This document shows, one piece after another, positions 18,411 through 26,771 of a stretch of 40,033 bases of DNA (positions within the stretch are counted from its first letter, which is position 1; every line of letters begins with the position of its first letter). Made by a program: the position numbers and the translations under genes. A model generated the notes under the pieces. It searched no databases. It saw only the letters and a list, made by a program, of their open reading frames with translations, and was not told the DNA's origin. Source of the stretch: CAXDRM01 sp963991775 (GTDB lineage: Bacteria; Pseudomonadota; Alphaproteobacteria; Rickettsiales; JABIRX01); assembly GCA_963991775.1 (NCBI GenBank), contig CAXDRM010000003.1:1-40033 (forward strand). The letters are read 5' to 3'.

Positions 18411-18473
18411 CCTAACCTTGGCCCTTCAGCCCTTCGACAGGCTCAGGAGAACCAAGCTCAGGCACCGGTTAGG
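18411..18473. repeat. Palindromic repeat containing a CCCTTCGACAGGCTCAGG core
   Basis: Ends CCTAACC and GGTTAGG pair, with TTGG and CCAA nested inside. The interior contains CCCTTCGACAGGCTCAGG followed by AGAACC. This core matches family R copies if their variable stem is deleted. From memory, near-identical short sequences are dispersed in many unrelated bacterial genomes. It lies 43 bases after ubiG and could end that transcript. Confidence 0.7.
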
Positions 18474-18510
18474 TTTTTAATCGGTATAGTGCTAGTCTAT
18501 TTTTGACGCA
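18474..18510. repeat. Single unit of tandem repeat A
   Basis: TTTTTAATCGGTATAGTGCT followed by AGTCTATTTTTGACGCA matches the units of the tandem array at 18638-18786. It is separated from that array by a family B and a family R element. Confidence 0.7.
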
Positions 18511-18513
18511 CTA

Positions 18514-18567
18514 AAGTTTATAAAAAGCGGAGCGTACATCTAGTATGTGAGTATTTTTATAAAACTT
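18514..18567. repeat. Palindromic repeat family B, copy 2
   Basis: Arms AAGTTTATAAAAA and TTTTTATAAAACTT pair around a core GCGGAGCGTACATCTAGTAT then GTGAGTA. The core contains a smaller hairpin (ACAT/ATGT). Other copies keep the core but have different, still self-complementary arms. Confidence 0.8.
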
Positions 18568-18577
18568 AACTATGACC

Positions 18578-18628
18578 GGGTCTCTCGGTACAATTTGTGG
18601 ATTTAAACCACAAATCACTCGAGAACCT
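18578..18628. repeat. Palindromic repeat family R, copy with ATTTGTGG stem
   Basis: The 5' arm GGGTCTCTCGGTACA is followed by a perfect 8-bp stem ATTTGTGG/CCACAAAT with a 7-base loop, then the 3' arm CACTCGAGAACC. Arms match the copy at 39965 nearly exactly while the stem sequence differs. Confidence 0.85.
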
Positions 18629-18637
18629 AGTTTGTTT

Positions 18638-18786
18638 TAGTTGCTATATAGTTATTTTTAATAAGCATAGTATTAGCTTATTTTTGGTTGCTATATGTTT
18701 ATTTTTTAATGGGTATAGTGCTAGTCTATTTTTGGTGAGATTTATTAGTTATTTTTAATGGGCGTAGTATTAGTCTATTTTTAGTG
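18638..18786. repeat. Tandem repeat A, three degenerate units of about 48 bp
   Basis: Three head-to-tail units share the pattern GTT-N(2-10)-TTATTTTTAATGGG, then TAGTGCTAGTCTATTTTTGG. They start near 18638, 18686 and 18733. The inner ATAG/CTAT can form a short hairpin. A fourth unit lies upstream at 18474. No open reading frame or RNA gene is recognised in this stretch. Confidence 0.75.
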
Positions 18787-18790
18787 AGCT

Positions 18791-18845
18791 AACATTAAAA
18801 AAACACGGAGTGTACATATAGTACATGAGTATTTTTTTTAATGTT
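18791..18845. repeat. Palindromic repeat family B, copy 3
   Basis: Arms AACATTAAAAAAA and TTTTTTTTAATGTT pair around the core ACGGAGTGTACATATAGTAC then ATGAGTA. The inner stem is TGTAC/GTACA. Flanking AGTGAGCT and GAGCGAGCT are also shared with the copy at 19090. Confidence 0.8.
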
Positions 18846-18860
18846 GAGCGAGCTACTCCG

Positions 18861-18894
18861 CTGAAATTGTAAAGTTTTAACTTTTCAATTTCAG
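18861..18894. repeat. Hairpin upstream of tRNA-Arg
   Basis: CTGAAATTGTAAAG pairs with CTTTTCAATTTCAG (13 of 14 positions) around a 6-base loop, ending 29 bases before the tRNA. There is no T-run after it on the plus strand, so terminator function is doubtful. Confidence 0.6.
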
Positions 18895-18923
18895 AAAATG
18901 GACAATAATACGCCCATTAAAAA

Positions 18924-19000
<77 letters not shown>

Positions 19001-19039
19001 TTTGGACATGCTTTAAACCAACATGTCGTGCAGACTTTT

Positions 19040-19074
19040 ATAAAATACAGTACTTTATAAGCACTGTATTTTAT
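19040..19074. repeat. Perfect 12-bp hairpin downstream of tRNA-Arg
   Basis: ATAAAATACAGT pairs perfectly with ACTGTATTTTAT around an 11-base loop, 39 bases past the tRNA CCA. It may define the tRNA precursor 3' end. There is no T-run directly after it. Confidence 0.65.
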
Positions 19075-19089
19075 CAGAGTGACTCGCTT

Positions 19090-19144
19090 CAACTATTTTA
19101 AAATACTCACGTATGTCTGTATACGCTGCGTTTTTAAAAAGTTG
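19090..19144. repeat. Palindromic repeat family B, copy 4 (reverse orientation)
   Basis: Read on the minus strand, arms CAACTTTTTAAAAAC and TTTTAAAATAGTTG pair around the core GCAGCGTATACAGACATACG then TGAGTA. The inner stem is CGTAT/ATACG. It is the inverted counterpart of the copies at 18514 and 18791 and lies on the other side of tRNA-Arg. Confidence 0.8.
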
Positions 19145-19215
19145 AGCTCGTCAAAAATTCAAGCACGCTCTATTGGTTTAAGATGCAGCCCACAAAAAAC
19201 TCTAAGTATAAAAAC

Positions 19216-20292
19216 ATGACAAAAAAAATTCTTATTTTAGCAGGAGATGGTATTGGACCTGAAGTATGTGATGAAGTAAAAAAAATCATTAATTACCTAA
19301 ATGAAAATAATATAGCTTCTTTTGAAATTGAAGAAGATCTAATTGGTGGTATCGCTTATGATAATTATGGTACTCCACTTAGTGATGATACTATTGCTAA
19401 AGCTAAAAACTCAGATGCAGTATTACTTGGTGCGGTTGGTGGCACTAAATGGGAAAGTCTTGATATCTCAGTTAGACCTGAAAAAGGCTTACTAAGAATT
19501 AGGAAAGAATTAGAATTATTTGCCAATTTGCGCCCTGCTCTAGTCTTTAAAGAATTGGTTACAAGCTCAACTTTAAAACCCGAAATTATCTCTGGCCTTG
19601 ATTTAATGATTATTCGTGAATTAACTGGAGGAATTTATTTTGGTGAACCAAGAGGTGTAAGTGAAGAAAATGGTGAAAGAGTTGGTATTAATACTTTAAA
19701 ATATCATGAATATGAAGTTAAACGCATTGCTAAAATTGCGTTTGATATTGCTAAAAAACGTAATGGTCGATTATGCTCAGTAGATAAAGCGAATGTTTTA
19801 GAATCTACTGAAATGTGGCGTAATATTGTTAGTGAAGTTCAAGCGGCAGAATATTCTGATATAGAATTATCACATATGTATGTAGATAACGCTTCAATGC
19901 AATTAGTTAGAAACCCTAAACAATTTGATGTAATACTCACTACAAATATGTTTGGCGATATTCTTTCTGATACAGCTGCGATGCTTACTGGCTCTTTGGG
20001 TATGCTACCATCTGCTTCACTTGGTGAAAAATATGCGCTTTATGAACCGGTACATGGCTCAGCCCCAGACATCGCTGGGCAAAATATTGCTAACCCTCTT
20101 GCAACTATCCTAAGCTTTGCCATGATGCTTAGCTATAGCTTTAACCAAAAAGAGCTTGCTGAAAAAATTAACCAAGCAATTAAAAATGTTCTTGCAAAAG
20201 GTTATAGATCGGCAGATATTATGAGCGAAGGTTGTACACAAGCGTCAACCCAAGAAATGGGAGACTTAATAATTGCAGAACTTAATAGTTAA
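19216..20292 (+). CDS. leuB: 3-isopropylmalate dehydrogenase
   Basis: LeuB oxidatively decarboxylates 3-isopropylmalate in leucine synthesis. The chosen ATG gives 358 residues and the family-typical start [17 protein letters not shown]. An earlier in-frame start would add 11 unconserved residues. Conserved parts are [32 protein letters not shown] near 93-112, and the substrate-site region [36 protein letters not shown] and [13 protein letters not shown] are also present. leuA, leuC and leuD are not here. The 3' end overlaps the next gene by 20 bases. Confidence 0.97.
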   Translation: MTKKILILAGDGIGPEVCDEVKKIINYLNENNIASFEIEEDLIGGIAYDNYGTPLSDDTIAKAKNSDAVLLGAVGGTKWESLDISVRPEKGLLRIRKELELFANLRPALVFKELVTSSTLKPEIISGLDLMIIRELTGGIYFGEPRGVSEENGERVGINTLKYHEYEVKRIAKIAFDIAKKRNGRLCSVDKANVLESTEMWRNIVSEVQAAEYSDIELSHMYVDNASMQLVRNPKQFDVILTTNMFGDILSDTAAMLTGSLGMLPSASLGEKYALYEPVHGSAPDIAGQNIANPLATILSFAMMLSYSFNQKELAEKINQAIKNVLAKGYRSADIMSEGCTQASTQEMGDLIIAELNS

Positions 20293-21103
20293 ATTCACAT
20301 TATTATTTATTTTAGTTTTTTCTGTTACAGCACGCGCTGTGGCTAATGACTATGGTGACTTTAAAACCATAACATTTAATAATGAACAAACTTTAGTTGT
20401 TACACCTCTTAATAGCGCTAGAGGTATCGAATTATTACGCACTGCAAATTATCGCAATGATTTTTATAGTCTAATTCACCATTTTGAACCGCAAATTAAT
20501 CCTTTATATTGTGGCATTGCTAGCTCGGTCATTATTTTAAATGCTTTAAATAAAGGTAATAATGAAGTTGCTAGTAGCAAATTATTTTCAACCAAAAAAC
20601 CTCAAGCATTAGGTGGAGGTATTATTCCTTTTAGAAGCTATACTCAAGCTGAGTTTTTTAATGAGAATACTGAAATTATCAAACCAAAAGTAGTCATTGA
20701 TCTACAAGCAAAAGATGAAAATTTAGAACGCTATGATGCTGGTGTTACTCTTACACAACTAACTTCACTGCTTGAAACATATAATTTAAAAGTAAAGAAG
20801 CATCACGCTAATAAAAAGCTTAAAAAAGGTCTTAAAGAATTTAAAAAACATCTTAAAAAAACTGTGAATACAGCTGATATTTATATGCTAGCTAACTTTC
20901 ACGGCAAATCTATCGGAGTCTTAACCAATGGCCATATCTCACCAATTGTGGCATATCATCATAAATTTGAAGAGATACTTATCATGGATGTAGCAAGCCA
21001 CAAACAACCTTGGTATTGGGTACGTATTGAACCTTTTTACGCTGCAATGCAAAGACTTGATGGTTTAGTGCCACGCGGTTATTTAATCGTTAGTGGTTAT
21101 TAA
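20273..21103 (+). CDS. Secreted phytochelatin synthase-like papain-fold protein
   Basis: The 276-residue protein has an N-terminal hydrophobic segment with a likely signal peptide (about 1-24, ending ARAVA). A phytochelatin-synthase domain follows. The catalytic triad can be placed: Cys80 in PLYCGIASS, His221 in [10 protein letters not shown] and Asp239 in [10 protein letters not shown]. Plant enzymes make phytochelatin from glutathione. Prokaryotic half-length relatives mostly hydrolyse glutathione or its conjugates. The start is TTG, backed by GGGAGA eight bases upstream inside leuB, and it overlaps leuB by 20 bases. Its last 4 bases overlap the convergent pilin-like gene. Action in the periplasm or outside the cell is inferred from the signal peptide. 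Confidence 0.88.
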   Translation: MQNLIVKFTLLFILVFSVTARAVANDYGDFKTITFNNEQTLVVTPLNSARGIELLRTANYRNDFYSLIHHFEPQINPLYCGIASSVIILNALNKGNNEVASSKLFSTKKPQALGGGIIPFRSYTQAEFFNENTEIIKPKVVIDLQAKDENLERYDAGVTLTQLTSLLETYNLKVKKHHANKKLKKGLKEFKKHLKKTVNTADIYMLANFHGKSIGVLTNGHISPIVAYHHKFEEILIMDVASHKQPWYWVRIEPFYAAMQRLDGLVPRGYLIVSGY

Positions 21104-21834
21104 TCCAACTTAACTGCTAAGCGACAAGTAATTACATCTTTGGTTAAATCATAATCTCCGGAAGTATCTCCTATATTTGTGCCGCAATCGCTGGCATCAT
21201 CACCATTAAACCCCCGAACAATACCAGTTGATGCAACCCCATTATCAAATTTTAAATCAATTTTTTTAGCATCAGCCGGAGTTAAAATACTAGCTATAGC
21301 ACTATCATTTACAGTATCATATTTAGCAAAATGAATAAAATTTTTATAATCTGCAATTGCACCAAAACCATCCCAATAATAAAAAATACCTCCAGCTACT
21401 TTTGCACCTAAAATATTTTGATCAATTAACACATAAGGAGCACTGCTATTTAAAGTACCATCTAAAGATTTATCATAAATTTGCGAGAGACTTAATTGCA
21501 AAAAAGCATTCACTATTTCAGCAGAGGCTGGCTGAGAACCTTCTGTGTTACCACTAATACGATAATTACCATCTATTTCACGATTACCATTACCATCAAT
21601 AATATTACTATCACTCCAATATTCTGAAGCATTTTCAATATCACCAGGCAAACCATAATAAGAAGTGTCAAAAGAATTATAAGCACGCTGTAACTCAGTT
21701 AATTCAACCATTACAGAATTTAATCTAGCATTATCAATTAGTTTTTTGCCAGTAAAAACTGCGGTTAATAATAAGGTTAAAATAGTAACAACTATTGCTA
21801 ATTCGACCAGATTAAAACCTTTATTATTGTGCAT
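21100..21834 (-). CDS. Type IV pilin/pseudopilin-like protein
   Basis: The prepilin signal is MHNNKG then FNLVELAIVVTILTLLLTAV, with cleavage expected after Gly6 and Glu at +5. Beyond the helix is a region with YYGLPGDIENASEYW, a motif common in GspG/PulG-like pseudopilins. A C-terminal part with FDNGVASTGIVRG and two cysteines follows. It shares the PGD region and the D-x-G-x-x-x-T-G segment with the pilin-like gene at 38219, so the two look paralogous. It is 1 base upstream of nothing in its own direction except the end at the convergent gene, and it follows ribB by 1 base. This odd placement away from the assembly genes makes it a probable substrate of the 32023-38920 machine. Confidence 0.85.
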   Translation of the reverse strand: MHNNKGFNLVELAIVVTILTLLLTAVFTGKKLIDNARLNSVMVELTELQRAYNSFDTSYYGLPGDIENASEYWSDSNIIDGNGNREIDGNYRISGNTEGSQPASAEIVNAFLQLSLSQIYDKSLDGTLNSSAPYVLIDQNILGAKVAGGIFYYWDGFGAIADYKNFIHFAKYDTVNDSAIASILTPADAKKIDLKFDNGVASTGIVRGFNGDDASDCGTNIGDTSGDYDLTKDVITCRLAVKLD

Positions 21835-21835
21835 A

Positions 21836-22927
21836 TTATAATTCGATATAATTTTTGATAACTAAACCATAACTCTCAATACCAATTACTGCTTTAGGTG
21901 AATTGGTTAATAGATTCATTTCTTTTACTCCTAAATCTTTTAAAATCTGAGCTCCAACACCATAATCTCTAATAATATTACCTTGCTTGGGCTTATTATC
22001 AGCTTTCTTATCAGAAATAATTTGTGAAATTAAATGCTTTTGCGGGCTTCTTAGTAAAACAATTACCCCAGAATTTTTGGCGATAAATTCTAAAGCTTTA
22101 GTAAATAAACCTGCTCTATTATTATCTTGATCCCCCAAAAGATCCGATAAAATATCTTGAGCATGCATACGCACATTTACAGCTTTGCTAAAATCTAAAC
22201 CTTCAGTAGCAATTGCCACATGCTCTGCATATTCAACATTACTCTTATAAATATGCAGATCAAAATCGCCATGCTGATTATGTAATTTATCACTTAATAT
22301 CTTAGTAACCAGATTCTCCCTTTTTCTACGATAAGCAATTAAATCTGCAATAGTTGCGATTTTAAGATCATGCTCAGCAGCAAATTTATAAAGATCAGGC
22401 AAACGAGCCATAGTACCATCTTCATTCATAATCTCACAAATCACACCAGCAGGATTTAGACCAGCTAAAACAGAAATATCAACAGATGCTTCCGTATGAC
22501 CTGCTCTGGTCAATACTCCACCATTTCTAGCTAGTAACGGAAAAATGTGACCTGGCGAAGCTATATCAGCAGCTCCTTTAACTGGATCAATTGCATCTGC
22601 AATTGTCTTAGCTCGATCAAAAGCTGATATACCAGTTGTAACACCCTCTTTAGCTTCAATTGAAACAGTAAATGCTGTACCATGACGAGAACTATTATAT
22701 GGTGACATTAAAGGTAAATTTAATTCTTTTACTCTAGCCTCATTCAAAGCTAAGCAAATTAAACCTCTACCATATTTTGCCATAAAATTAATATGTTCTG
22801 CATCTGCAAACTGGGCAGGAATTATTAAATCTCCTTCATTCTCACGATCTTCATCATCAATGATAATAAACATTTTACCTTGTTTAGCATCTTGGATGAT
22901 TTCTTCTATTGTTGCTAATTTATTCAT
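21836..22927 (-). CDS. ribB: 3,4-dihydroxy-2-butanone 4-phosphate synthase with a degenerate GTP cyclohydrolase II-like domain
   Basis: Residues 1-205 form a clear RibB domain, making the four-carbon riboflavin precursor from ribulose 5-phosphate. Visible are the acidic metal-binding motif [23 protein letters not shown] and the [10 protein letters not shown] region. Residues about 210-363 resemble RibA, but the zinc-binding cysteines are missing: the usual HxExxxGD/CDC region reads [20 protein letters not shown] cyclohydrolase activity is therefore unlikely. RibB proteins with such a dead RibA-like tail are known in alphaproteobacteria. It overlaps ribE by 4 bases. A separate RibA should exist elsewhere. 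Confidence 0.92.
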   Translation of the reverse strand: MNKLATIEEIIQDAKQGKMFIIIDDEDRENEGDLIIPAQFADAEHINFMAKYGRGLICLALNEARVKELNLPLMSPYNSSRHGTAFTVSIEAKEGVTTGISAFDRAKTIADAIDPVKGAADIASPGHIFPLLARNGGVLTRAGHTEASVDISVLAGLNPAGVICEIMNEDGTMARLPDLYKFAAEHDLKIATIADLIAYRRKRENLVTKILSDKLHNQHGDFDLHIYKSNVEYAEHVAIATEGLDFSKAVNVRMHAQDILSDLLGDQDNNRAGLFTKALEFIAKNSGVIVLLRSPQKHLISQIISDKKADNKPKQGNIIRDYGVGAQILKDLGVKEMNLLTNSPKAVIGIESYGLVIKNYIEL

Positions 22928-23511
22928 TTTTGTACAAATTTTTCTATATATTTAGCCACCAAATCAAGCTCTATATTAACTTTAGACTCAATATTTAACT
23001 TACTGATATTAGTGATATTATAGGTATGTGGTATAACATAAATAGCAAAATTATCTTCTGCAACATAATTAACCGTAAAAGAAATACCATTAATAGTCAC
23101 ACTACCTTTATCAATCAGATATTTATTTTTGCTTTTATCTAAACTAAATGTGAGCTCATAAGATTCACCAACCTGCTCTTTACTAACTAATTTACTAACA
23201 AAATCAACATGGCCAGAGACTAAATGACCATCTAATCTTTCACCTAATTGCATTGCAAGCTCTAAATTAACTTGGCTACCTAATTGCCACTCATCAATAT
23301 TTGTTTTGCTTAATGATTCATATGAGACAAAAAAGCGCATTTGGTCTGCTGATACTAGCTCGGTTACAGTCATACAAGCACCATCACAAGCAATAGATTG
23401 GCCAATATGCAACTCTTCTTTAATGTCATGTTTAAGGATAATCTCTTTACCTTTATCAACTATATTAATAGCTGTAACATTTCCTTTATTTGTAATGATT
23501 CCTGTAAACAA
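22924..23511 (-). CDS. ribE: Riboflavin synthase alpha chain
   Basis: This enzyme dismutates two 6,7-dimethyl-8-ribityllumazine molecules into riboflavin. The 195-residue protein consists of two similar barrel halves and starts with the diagnostic MFTGIITNKG. SIACDGACMTVTEL is in the first half and SVTINGISFTVN in the second, with LGERLDGHLVSGHVD between. It is directly downstream of mnmE (adjacent bases) and overlaps ribB by 4, so mnmE-ribE-ribB are cotranscribed. I saw no FMN riboswitch. Confidence 0.96.
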   Translation of the reverse strand: MFTGIITNKGNVTAINIVDKGKEIILKHDIKEELHIGQSIACDGACMTVTELVSADQMRFFVSYESLSKTNIDEWQLGSQVNLELAMQLGERLDGHLVSGHVDFVSKLVSKEQVGESYELTFSLDKSKNKYLIDKGSVTINGISFTVNYVAEDNFAIYVIPHTYNITNISKLNIESKVNIELDLVAKYIEKFVQK

Positions 23512-24831
23512 TTACTTACCTATGCAAAATTCTCTGAATATTTTATCAAGAACTTCTTCAATATCAACTATTCCAAGCAATTGTCCAAGTAAATTGCTAA
23601 TATTTCTTAGCTGCTCCGCTACTATCTCTAACTCATTATTTAAATTTATGACGTTAAGAACATCTACTACCTGCTCTATCACCGCCCTTTGCCTACCACT
23701 AGTTAAAATAATATCTTCTGTTATTTGATATTTTTCGATGATTTTTTGCTCAAGCAATTTTAATAAATTATCTAGCTGCTGTTCTGCTTTTAAAGATATT
23801 GCTAAATCATATTTAATTTGTGGCTGCTCATTTTGCGCTAGATCATTTTTATTAATTACTAGTAAACTATCTTGATCAAGAAAATCCTGATAATCTGCAG
23901 CACTTTCCAAATTATCTATAGCTAATAATAGAATTTTCAAATCCGCTGTTTTAACTAGCTGCTCAGCTTTCTCTATACCGATTTTTTCAACTTGATCTTC
24001 TGTGCTTCTGATACCTGCAGTATCTGAAATAATCACCGGATAACCAGCTATGTCTAATTTTACTGAAATTATATCTCTAGTGGTACCTGCATACTCTGAA
24101 ACTATCGCTATATCTTTACCAGCTAAATAATTGATTAATGATGATTTACCTGAGTTTGGCGGACCAAATATTGCTAATTGCAAGCCTTGTTGCAAAAGCT
24201 CACCCGCCTTATTATCCTCAAGCTTTTTGCGTAAGGAAATTAGCATATTATCTAAAAGATTTTTTAGCTCGGCAAAGTCATTATCTGGGATAACCTCTTC
24301 CGGAAAATCCAAATAAGCTTCTAATAATGCCCTGCTCTTAACTAGATCATCTCTAAGTTTTTTATAAAAATCACTAAACTCGCCGGAAAGCTGCTTTAAA
24401 GCAAGATTAGCTTGCTTATCAGTTTCTGCTTTAATTAAATCATTAATTGCTTCTGCCTGTAACAAATCTAACTTATTATTATGTACCGCTCTTTTAGTAA
24501 ACTCACCGGGCTGAGCATAATTAAAATCTGAGTGCTCTGCTAAAATCTTAATAATTTTTTTATAGATACTACTACTACCATGAATAGCTAACTCGATGAC
24601 ATCTTCTCCTGTGTAGCTTTGCGGAGCTTTAAAAAATGTTAATAAAGCCTGGTCTATTAACTGGCCTTGATAGCGCAGCTCAACTAAATGCGCATAACGC
24701 GGCTTAGGCTGTAATTTAACTGCAAATAACTCTAGAATTGTTAAGGCTTTAGGGCCAGATATCCTAAAAATTATTGTAGCAGAATTTAAATTAGCAGTTA
24801 TTGGTGCAAAAATTGTCGAATTATCAGTCAA
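23512..24831 (-). CDS. mnmE: tRNA modification GTPase MnmE
   Basis: MnmE works with MnmG to modify the wobble uridine (position 34) of several tRNAs. The 439-residue protein has an N-terminal formyl-THF-binding domain with [16 protein letters not shown] helical region precedes the inserted G domain (about 215-365), with P-loop [14 protein letters not shown] and NKND. The terminal CIGK carries the catalytic cysteine. The best start is TTG at 24831. No ATG lies near the conserved N-terminus. It is divergent from prs, with its start 89 bases from the prs ATG. MnmG is not in the window. Confidence 0.96.
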   Translation of the reverse strand: MTDNSTIFAPITANLNSATIIFRISGPKALTILELFAVKLQPKPRYAHLVELRYQGQLIDQALLTFFKAPQSYTGEDVIELAIHGSSSIYKKIIKILAEHSDFNYAQPGEFTKRAVHNNKLDLLQAEAINDLIKAETDKQANLALKQLSGEFSDFYKKLRDDLVKSRALLEAYLDFPEEVIPDNDFAELKNLLDNMLISLRKKLEDNKAGELLQQGLQLAIFGPPNSGKSSLINYLAGKDIAIVSEYAGTTRDIISVKLDIAGYPVIISDTAGIRSTEDQVEKIGIEKAEQLVKTADLKILLLAIDNLESAADYQDFLDQDSLLVINKNDLAQNEQPQIKYDLAISLKAEQQLDNLLKLLEQKIIEKYQITEDIILTSGRQRAVIEQVVDVLNVINLNNELEIVAEQLRNISNLLGQLLGIVDIEEVLDKIFREFCIGK

Positions 24832-24920
24832 TTGCTTGTTCTTACCTAAAATTAAAGATCTTGAAATTATATGAGAAATTAATTAAATACTCAACTGAGG
24901 CTCAATCAAATAAGTTAATT

Positions 24921-25853
24921 ATGAAAATTTTATCTTGTAATGCTAATTTACCTTTAGCACAAAAAATCGCTGAACAGCTTAATGCTGATCTTGTTAAAGC
25001 AGAAGTAAAAAGATTCTCTGATCAAGAGATCTTCATCGAGATTTTAGAGAATGTACGCGGCGAAGATGTCTTTGTGATTCAGCCATCATCATGCCCTGCC
25101 AATGAAAATATCATGGAGCTCTTAATTTGCATTGATGCTTTAAGACGTGCTTCAGCTAAAAGAATTACTGCTGTAATACCTTATTATGGCTATGCTAGAC
25201 AAGATAGAAAGCCTGGACCTCGTACTCCAATTACAGCTAAATTAGTAGCAAATTTAATCACTACTGCTGGCGTTGATCGTGTTTTGACTATTGATTTACA
25301 TGCTGGACAAATACAAGGCTTCTTTGATATCCCATTAGATAATCTTTATGCATCTCCCATATTTACTGAAGATATGCAAAAAAAATATAGCAGTGAAGAT
25401 ACTATTATTGTTTCTCCAGATGTTGGTGGTGTAGCAAGAGCTCGTGCTGTTGCTAAAAAGCTGAATCTTGATTTAGCAATAATTGACAAAAGAAGAGAAA
25501 GAGCCGGAGTCTCTGAAGTAATGAATGTTATTGGAAATGTTGAAGGAAAAAACTGTATTTTTATTGATGATTTAGTTGATACAGCTGGCACTTTATGTAA
25601 TGCAGCAATTGCTGTAAAAGAACAAGGTGCTATTAGTGCTTCAGCCTATATTACTCATGCCGTGCTTTCTGGTAAAGCAGTTGAGAGAATCTCAGGCTCA
25701 GAATTAGACGAGTTAGTTATTACTGATACTATTGATAATAGTAAAAAAATTGCCAATTTAGCTAATGTCAGAGTTATTTCAGCAGCTAAGCTTCTAGCAG
25801 AAGCAATAGATAGAATCTCACATGAAAAATCTGTTTCGATTCTTTTCGATTAA
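24921..25853 (+). CDS. prs: Ribose-phosphate pyrophosphokinase
   Basis: Prs makes PRPP from ribose 5-phosphate and ATP, feeding purine, pyrimidine, histidine (hisG) and tryptophan (trpD) synthesis. Starting at the ATG at 24921 gives 310 residues beginning [14 protein letters not shown]. An upstream in-frame extension of 40 residues runs back into mnmE and is not conserved. Motifs are [23 protein letters not shown], the catalytic-loop region [24 protein letters not shown], and the PRPP site [12 protein letters not shown]. Confidence 0.96.
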   Translation: MKILSCNANLPLAQKIAEQLNADLVKAEVKRFSDQEIFIEILENVRGEDVFVIQPSSCPANENIMELLICIDALRRASAKRITAVIPYYGYARQDRKPGPRTPITAKLVANLITTAGVDRVLTIDLHAGQIQGFFDIPLDNLYASPIFTEDMQKKYSSEDTIIVSPDVGGVARARAVAKKLNLDLAIIDKRRERAGVSEVMNVIGNVEGKNCIFIDDLVDTAGTLCNAAIAVKEQGAISASAYITHAVLSGKAVERISGSELDELVITDTIDNSKKIANLANVRVISAAKLLAEAIDRISHEKSVSILFD

Positions 25854-25862
25854 ATTGCCATT

Positions 25863-25878
25863 AATTTGCTTGCAAATT
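25863..25878 (+). terminator. Weak candidate terminator after prs
   Basis: AATTTG pairs with CAAATT around CTTG, followed by CTAGCTTTTATT. It lies 9 bases past the prs stop and before the next gene. The stem is short and AT-rich, so this is only a possibility. Confidence 0.3.
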
Positions 25879-25930
25879 CTAGCTTTTATTGTTAAAAAGC
25901 ATTCCTCATTAAATATTACTTACATAAACA

Positions 25931-26593
25931 ATGTCTAAAGAATACGCTATTGCTGCTACTTTAAGAGAAAACAAAGGTAAATCTGCAAATAAAAAATTAA
26001 GAGATCAAGGCTTAATTCCTGCAGTAATATATGGTAACAAAAAAGATAATCATTCTATCGCAATAGATAGTAACGAAATTACTAAAAGAATTAAACAAGG
26101 TAGATTTTATACTCAACTTTGTGAGATCACTATTGGTAATAAAAAATTAAGAGCTATTCCTAAAGTGCTTAGCTTTCATCCGGTAACTGACAAAATAGAA
26201 CATATTGACTTTTACGAAGTATCTGAAAAAGAAAAAGTAAAAATCCAAGTATATATAAAATTACTTAATGAAGTTCTTTGTGCTGGTGTTAAAAAAGGTG
26301 GTGTAATCAATGTTGCTGCTCGTAGAGTAGAATTACTGTGCTACCCTAAAGATATTTTCAGTGAAATCGAATTAGATTTAATTGACCTACAAATTGGTGA
26401 ATCACTGCATTTTAGTGATTTAAAATTACCTGAAGGTGTAGAGCTAGCTATTAAATCTTACAACCCTACAGTTGCTACTATCGTTGGACGTGCTGCTGAA
26501 GAAGAAACGCCTACTGGACTAGAAGCTGGTGAAGAAGGTGCTGATGCAGCTGAAGCAGATGCCTCTTCAGACAGCGAAGATTCTAAAGAATAA
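25931..26593 (+). CDS. rplY: 50S ribosomal protein L25 (Ctc/TL5 type)
   Basis: bL25 binds 5S rRNA. This 220-residue protein is the long general-stress Ctc type with two domains. An N-terminal L25 barrel (with LREQGLIPAVIYG-like LRDQGLIPAVIYG near 23-35 and IEHIDFYEV near 92-100) is followed by the TL5 C-terminal domain. The protein ends in an acidic low-complexity tail (about 190-220). Its position before pth is common in bacteria. A 178-base gap with an imperfect palindrome separates it from pth. Confidence 0.95.
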   Translation: MSKEYAIAATLRENKGKSANKKLRDQGLIPAVIYGNKKDNHSIAIDSNEITKRIKQGRFYTQLCEITIGNKKLRAIPKVLSFHPVTDKIEHIDFYEVSEKEKVKIQVYIKLLNEVLCAGVKKGGVINVAARRVELLCYPKDIFSEIELDLIDLQIGESLHFSDLKLPEGVELAIKSYNPTVATIVGRAAEEETPTGLEAGEEGADAAEADASSDSEDSKE

Positions 26594-26605
26594 ATTTCAA
26601 TATTA

Positions 26606-26711
26606 TAAAAATCTACAGCCTAGCTCTAATTCGCTTGTGCTTTATTAACGACAGAATAGTCGTCAATGAATGCTGCTGATATGCGAATGTACAGCTACAC
26701 TCTAGATTTTT
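26606..26711. repeat. Long imperfect palindrome between rplY and pth
   Basis: The outer arms AAAAATCTACAGCCTAGCT and AGCTACACTCTAGATTTT pair imperfectly. Inside them ATTCGC and GCGAAT pair, and at the centre ACGAC/GTCGT pair around AGAATA. The right side (GCGAATGTACAGCTAC) distantly resembles the family B core. It could end or stabilise the rplY transcript. No gene is seen in this gap. Confidence 0.6.
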
Positions 26712-26771
26712 AAATTATATTTGAAAAACATTTCTCATAAGATTACAACATAGTAAAAATATTAGATAGAA

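Noticed and set aside
18638..18786. Possible CRISPR-like array
   Set aside because: Units are degenerate throughout with no distinct spacers, the repeats are adjacent, and no cas genes are nearby.
22928..23511. FMN riboswitch controlling ribB or ribE
   Set aside because: The rib genes abut or overlap mnmE and each other, leaving no leader long enough for the aptamer.
24801..24920. 40-residue N-terminal extension of prs
   Set aside because: It begins inside mnmE on the other strand and precedes the conserved [10 protein letters not shown] start, with no family support.
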